A DNA stretch of 64,000 nucleotides from Actinomadura sp. K4S16. GTDB taxonomy: Bacteria > Actinomycetota > Actinomycetes > Streptosporangiales > Streptosporangiaceae. Under the pieces are notes generated by a model, which was not told the origin of the DNA, searched no databases, and saw nothing but the letters and a program-made list of their open reading frames with translations. Both the position numbers and the translations under genes were made by a program. The stretch is taken from positions 62,001 through 126,000 of the forward strand of contig NZ_BDDE01000026.1 in the NCBI RefSeq assembly GCF_008327685.1, read 5' to 3'. Position 1 is the stretch's first letter; each line of letters opens with the position of its first letter. This document shows, one piece after another, positions 61,170 to 64,000 of this stretch.

Positions 61170-62342
61170 TCAGGAAGGGAGGCCCAGGGCCCGGGCGGCT
61201 GTGAGGGCGATGTTGGACAGGCTGGTGGCGTCCGGCAAAGCCCGGGGTCTCGACGGCGACCCCGGGGCGTGGCTGAGGACGGGGACGAACTCCCTGGTGT
61301 GGAACGGGTGGCCGATCGTCGGATCGTTGCCGTGGTCCCCGGTGACGATCAGGTGGTCGCCGGGACGCATGGCATCGAGGAGCGGGGACACCCCGGCGTC
61401 GATCTCCTGCAGGAGCGACGCGTATCGGTGGGCGTCCTGCTGGTGCCCGGCCAGGTCGGTCTCCTGGACGTTCGCCACGACGAGAGCGCTGTCCGTGCGG
61501 GTGAGGGCCGTGAAGGTCTCCTTGAGCACTTCGGCGGTCTCGACGGCCGGGCGCCGCACGGCGTCCGGGCACACGATGATGTCGGCGGCCTTCCCGACGA
61601 GGGTCACCGGGATGCCCGCCGCGGCGGCGCGCGAGGGAAGCTGGCGGGTGTGGTCGATCCGCACGCCGAGGTGGGCGACCTCGAGGCCGTCGTTGACGTA
61701 GAAGCCTGAGGCGGGGGTGTCGAGGCCCGCCGTGCCGTCCGCGCCCGACCGGACGGAGCGCAGGAGCGGTCCGGTGCTGTGACCTCCGACCGCGATCACC
61801 CGGGCGGTCGGGGCGACTCCGCGCACCGTCCGGGCGATGGCGAGGACCTCCTCGAACGGCAGCTCGTCCAGCCGGGCGCTCACGTTCCAGGTGAGACCGG
61901 GATCCGCCTCCAGGTTGTCGCCGACGACGGCGTGTCCGTCCACGAGGAGGACGGGCAGGCCGTCCAGGGCGCGTGCCTCGTGACCGGCCGACCGCAGGGC
62001 GGACGCGACGGTGTCGAGGTGGTCGGCGAAGCGGGCGAGGGCCGTCCCGCTCATGTCGGTGCCCATCATGGTCTGGTGGCCGGCGAAGGTGTCCGCGCCG
62101 GGATAGCCGAGGGCGGAACGTCCGGCGGCCGCGCCGGGGAGGATGGGGTGGTCCAGGCTCTCGTGCGGGTGCAGCAGTCCGAGGCCGAGAGCCGCAAACG
62201 CGGGAAGGCGTGGAGCGCCGTTCGCGGCGTCCAGGACGTGGCCGAGGGTGTGCGCGGCGGCGTCACCGGGACGGAGGGCGGCGGCGTCGGGCATGGCGCC
62301 GATGCCGAGGCCGTCGATGACCAGGATGACGGCGCGGCTCAC
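61170..62342 (-). CDS. yhfW: Phosphopentomutase-like metalloenzyme (YhfW type)
   Basis: A 390-residue alkaline-phosphatase-superfamily mutase. The metal ligands are visible: 'LVIDGLGIGAMPDA' (Asp), 'NVQETDLAGHQQDAHRYA' (Asp, His) and 'VTGDHGNDPTIGHPFHTRE' (Asp, His, His), plus 'TFAGHQTMMGT' with the Thr nucleophile. The pattern is that of DeoB phosphopentomutase. Its coupling (GTGA overlap) to a YhfX-like PLP enzyme, as in the E. coli yhf operon, points to YhfW rather than housekeeping DeoB. Confidence 0.82.
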   Translation of the reverse strand: MSRAVILVIDGLGIGAMPDAAALRPGDAAAHTLGHVLDAANGAPRLPAFAALGLGLLHPHESLDHPILPGAAAGRSALGYPGADTFAGHQTMMGTDMSGTALARFADHLDTVASALRSAGHEARALDGLPVLLVDGHAVVGDNLEADPGLTWNVSARLDELPFEEVLAIARTVRGVAPTARVIAVGGHSTGPLLRSVRSGADGTAGLDTPASGFYVNDGLEVAHLGVRIDHTRQLPSRAAAAGIPVTLVGKAADIIVCPDAVRRPAVETAEVLKETFTALTRTDSALVVANVQETDLAGHQQDAHRYASLLQEIDAGVSPLLDAMRPGDHLIVTGDHGNDPTIGHPFHTREFVPVLSHAPGSPSRPRALPDATSLSNIALTAARALGLPS

Positions 62343-63511
62343 CAGGGCCGCCCTTGGGAGTCCGCGAGGCCGAGGAGGCGAGGCTTGCCGGAGGCGACGC
62401 CCTGGACGGCGCCGACCGTGCTGCGGGTCACGAAGATCTGCGTGCGGAAGGCCAGGACGACGGTGTCGCCCACCCGGAGCGGCGGTCCCGAGGACGGGGC
62501 GCCGAGCAGGCGGTAGTAGTCGATGTTCTCGGGCGGCGCGGGCTCGACCGGGAGGGTGAGGGGTTCGCCGCTGCCGGGGAAGACGAGGGCCACGTCCGGC
62601 CGGCCTCGCGGGTAGAAGCCGCCGCCGAGGATCGCGGGCCGGCCGTCCGGCAGGATGTGCGCGATCTCGGAGACGTAGACGAGCGCGGGGATCTCGGGCT
62701 GGTCGAGGTCGGCGGCGTGCAGCGGGGTCGTCCCGGTGAGGGCATGACCTGGCTCCCCGTGCGTGACGCCGTGGGCGGCCAGCAGGGGGATGCTCGCGGC
62801 GGCCGTCACGCTGGGCGCGCTGATCGAGCGGATCGGCGACCCGGCCACGGCGAGGCGGGACCTGGCGGTCAGCAGGGTCCGCAGGTTCGGGGTCGGGGTG
62901 ATGGCTCCGGCCGACTCGTCGTAGAGCAGGCAGGGGAAGGAGGTGACGCCCTCAAGGGAGACGGCGTCCAGGTCGCCGACCTCGGCGGCGAACTTCTCGA
63001 TGTCGGGCAGGGGGACGCCGCCTTCCTGCCCGGGGTAGATGTGGTCGGTCGCGGCGACCACGCGGGCCAGGAGCGGCTGGGTGATCCCGAGACGGGCCGC
63101 CGCGGCGGACACCGCACGGGCCTGCTCGACGCCGAAGACGGTGACATGCTCGGGACGCCACGACAGCACCTCGTCCACGGCGCCGATCGGAAGCTGGACC
63201 AGGTGGCCGACGTTGCCGAGCCGCGCCCCGGCCCGCCGGACCGCGTGGGCGTCGCGAAGGTCGATGGCGGCGGCGTCCGGCAGGTGCCCGGCCACCGTCC
63301 TGATCACGTAGGGGTTGCGTCCCACGTGCTTGAACACCGGCCACAGCCGGACGCCGTGGGCGGCGGCCACGGCTGCGAGCGCGGCGGTGTTGGCCGCGAC
63401 GGCGTCCAGGTCGACCAGATACGTGTCGGGCGGGACGAGCCCGTCGCGGTGGAGCCCGACCGCGGCGTCCACGAGCCGCGGGTTGCGCGCCGTCGTCGCG
63501 GTCAGGAACAC
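62339..63511 (-). CDS. yhfX: YhfX-like PLP-dependent alanine-racemase-fold enzyme
   Basis: A 390-residue protein; GTG 63511 has GGGAGG upstream and overlaps the end of the gene before it. The fold-type III start is 'DTYLVDLDAVAANTAALAAVAAAHGVRLWPVFKHVGRNP' with the PLP lysine in 'FKHVGRNP' near residue 67. 'VTHGEPGHALTGTTPLHA' and 'ILGGGFYPRG' are YhfX features. The enzyme's substrate is not established; with a YhfW-like mutase and (in E. coli) a phosphotriesterase homologue it acts in an uncharacterised phospho-sugar or amino-acid pathway. Confidence 0.82.
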   Translation of the reverse strand: MFLTATTARNPRLVDAAVGLHRDGLVPPDTYLVDLDAVAANTAALAAVAAAHGVRLWPVFKHVGRNPYVIRTVAGHLPDAAAIDLRDAHAVRRAGARLGNVGHLVQLPIGAVDEVLSWRPEHVTVFGVEQARAVSAAAARLGITQPLLARVVAATDHIYPGQEGGVPLPDIEKFAAEVGDLDAVSLEGVTSFPCLLYDESAGAITPTPNLRTLLTARSRLAVAGSPIRSISAPSVTAAASIPLLAAHGVTHGEPGHALTGTTPLHAADLDQPEIPALVYVSEIAHILPDGRPAILGGGFYPRGRPDVALVFPGSGEPLTLPVEPAPPENIDYYRLLGAPSSGPPLRVGDTVVLAFRTQIFVTRSTVGAVQGVASGKPRLLGLADSQGRPW

Positions 63512-64000
63512 CGGACCTCCCTCAGCGCGCTGCCCAGGATCCTGATGACGAGGTCGGCTCCCGACCGCATCGGGTTGATCCGGATCGTCCAGTCGGCCAG
63601 TTCGGGGGAACCCGCCAGGAAGGTCTCGGAGAGGCGGTAGAAGAGCGGGGCGATCTCGTACCGGGAGTTGGATCCGACCGGGTAGGGAGCCGCCCCGTAC
63701 CCGGCCGCGGCCTCGATGACCTGCCGGGCGACCGGGGCGTCCAGCCGGACGAGCACGCACCTGTCCTGGGCGTTGGCGATGCGCACCTGGGCCACGCCGG
63801 GGACCTCGCCCGCGCCGAGCCGTTCCGCGATCTCGGTGATGGCGGCGGACTGCACGGCCCACAGGACGGGGACGTGGGTGAGCGCGCGCAGAGCGTCGAG
63901 CGCCTGCGGTCCTTGGACCTGCCCTCCCCCGGAGTAGTTGTCGGCGTGGATCCGGTCGACGAGGTCGTGGGAGCCGACGACCAGTCCGACGCCCTCGGGC
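63502..64000 (-). CDS. Protein of unknown family in the yhf-like cluster, 5' end off window
   Basis: The last 165 codons of a minus-strand gene whose start is right of the window. It reads 'GVGLVVGSHDLVDRIHADN', 'GGGQVQGPQALDAL', 'VPVLWAVQSAAITEIAERLG', 'NAQDRCVLVRLDAP' and ends 'LVIRILGSALREVRCS'. The 3' end overlaps the yhfX-like start, so they are translationally coupled. I do not recognise the family with confidence; it does not match E. coli YhfU or YhfZ by eye. Confidence 0.65.
   Translation of the reverse strand, partial: PEGVGLVVGSHDLVDRIHADNYSGGGQVQGPQALDALRALTHVPVLWAVQSAAITEIAERLGAGEVPGVAQVRIANAQDRCVLVRLDAPVARQVIEAAAGYGAAPYPVGSNSRYEIAPLFYRLSETFLAGSPELADWTIRINPMRSGADLVIRILGSALREVRCS

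Noticed and set aside
1..64000. tRNA, rRNA, CRISPR arrays, intact insertion sequences and riboswitches.
   Set aside because: No cloverleaf with a GGTTCGA-type T-loop, no regularly spaced repeats and no intact transposase or matching terminal repeats were seen by eye; a covariance-model search could still find small RNAs.

Overview
The window reads as chromosomal DNA of a high-GC actinomycete. GTG starts are common, stop/start overlaps of 1-4 bases are frequent, and typical actinobacterial families are present: a WhiB iron-sulfur regulator, an XRE/DUF5753 regulator with a DUF397 partner, a PF04672-type methyltransferase, ECF sigma factors and a large AAA-LuxR regulator. Family content suggests a Streptosporangiales/Thermomonosporaceae-like organism, but that is inference. 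I found no tRNA, rRNA, CRISPR array or intact insertion sequence.

Left part (1-13749). After the tail of a PaaI-like thioesterase gene come a secreted protein, a decayed cysteine synthase/MFS remnant and a DksA-like zinc-finger protein. Then follows the most unusual locus: seven tightly packed plus-strand genes (2650-12059). In order they are a tail-anchored pseudokinase, a zinc-ribbon P-loop GTPase, a large GAP1-like membrane protein, a two-TM coiled-coil protein, a one-TM protein with a MotB/ZorB-like 'FADLM' helix, a second tail-anchored pseudokinase and a second paralogous GTPase. A convergent gene encodes a kinase with complete catalytic motifs, separated from the operon by a strong hairpin. 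A patatin-like lipase diverges from the kinase. I read this as a membrane-bound, GTPase-switched signalling or conflict system, possibly coupled to an ion-driven MotAB/ZorAB-like pair. This is the best candidate for an under-described system in the window.

Middle part (14000-35200). This is mixed accessory content: an SDR, an AAA-LuxR regulator with a leftover second HTH, WhiB, and a TetR regulon with three GGACA-N2-TGTCC operators (SDR, frameshifted LLM oxidoreductase, phosphotransferase). It continues with the XRE/DUF397 pair, MerR plus an epimerase-like SDR, a Ser/Thr kinase fused to a SAM methyltransferase, a HAD dehalogenase, an alpha/beta hydrolase and a LysE/LysR pair.

Catabolic region (35400-51140). 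A GntR/FCD regulator precedes galD-galC-galB-like genes on the minus strand. Divergent from these is a long plus-strand operon: hyuB-hyuA, DUF1989, a polar amino-acid-type ABC transporter, a nitrilase-family amidase and an aminotransferase. The two arms share a compact divergent promoter with mirrored TTGACA boxes inside inverted repeats. Together they look like uptake and breakdown of a nitrogen-containing compound, ending in the 4-oxalomesaconate to pyruvate plus oxaloacetate steps.

Right part (51180-64000). It holds a frameshifted nuclease-like gene, an MFS exporter, an ECF sigma factor with a C-terminal extension, an EthD-like protein, a quinone oxidoreductase, an HxlR/SRPBCC divergent pair with a palindromic operator, a truncated DedA, a sigma/membrane beta-propeller pair, a GT39-type membrane glycosyltransferase, and the start of a yhfW-yhfX-like cluster that runs off the window. 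Remnants and frameshifted genes are numerous (about ten), so the region has been actively losing genes.
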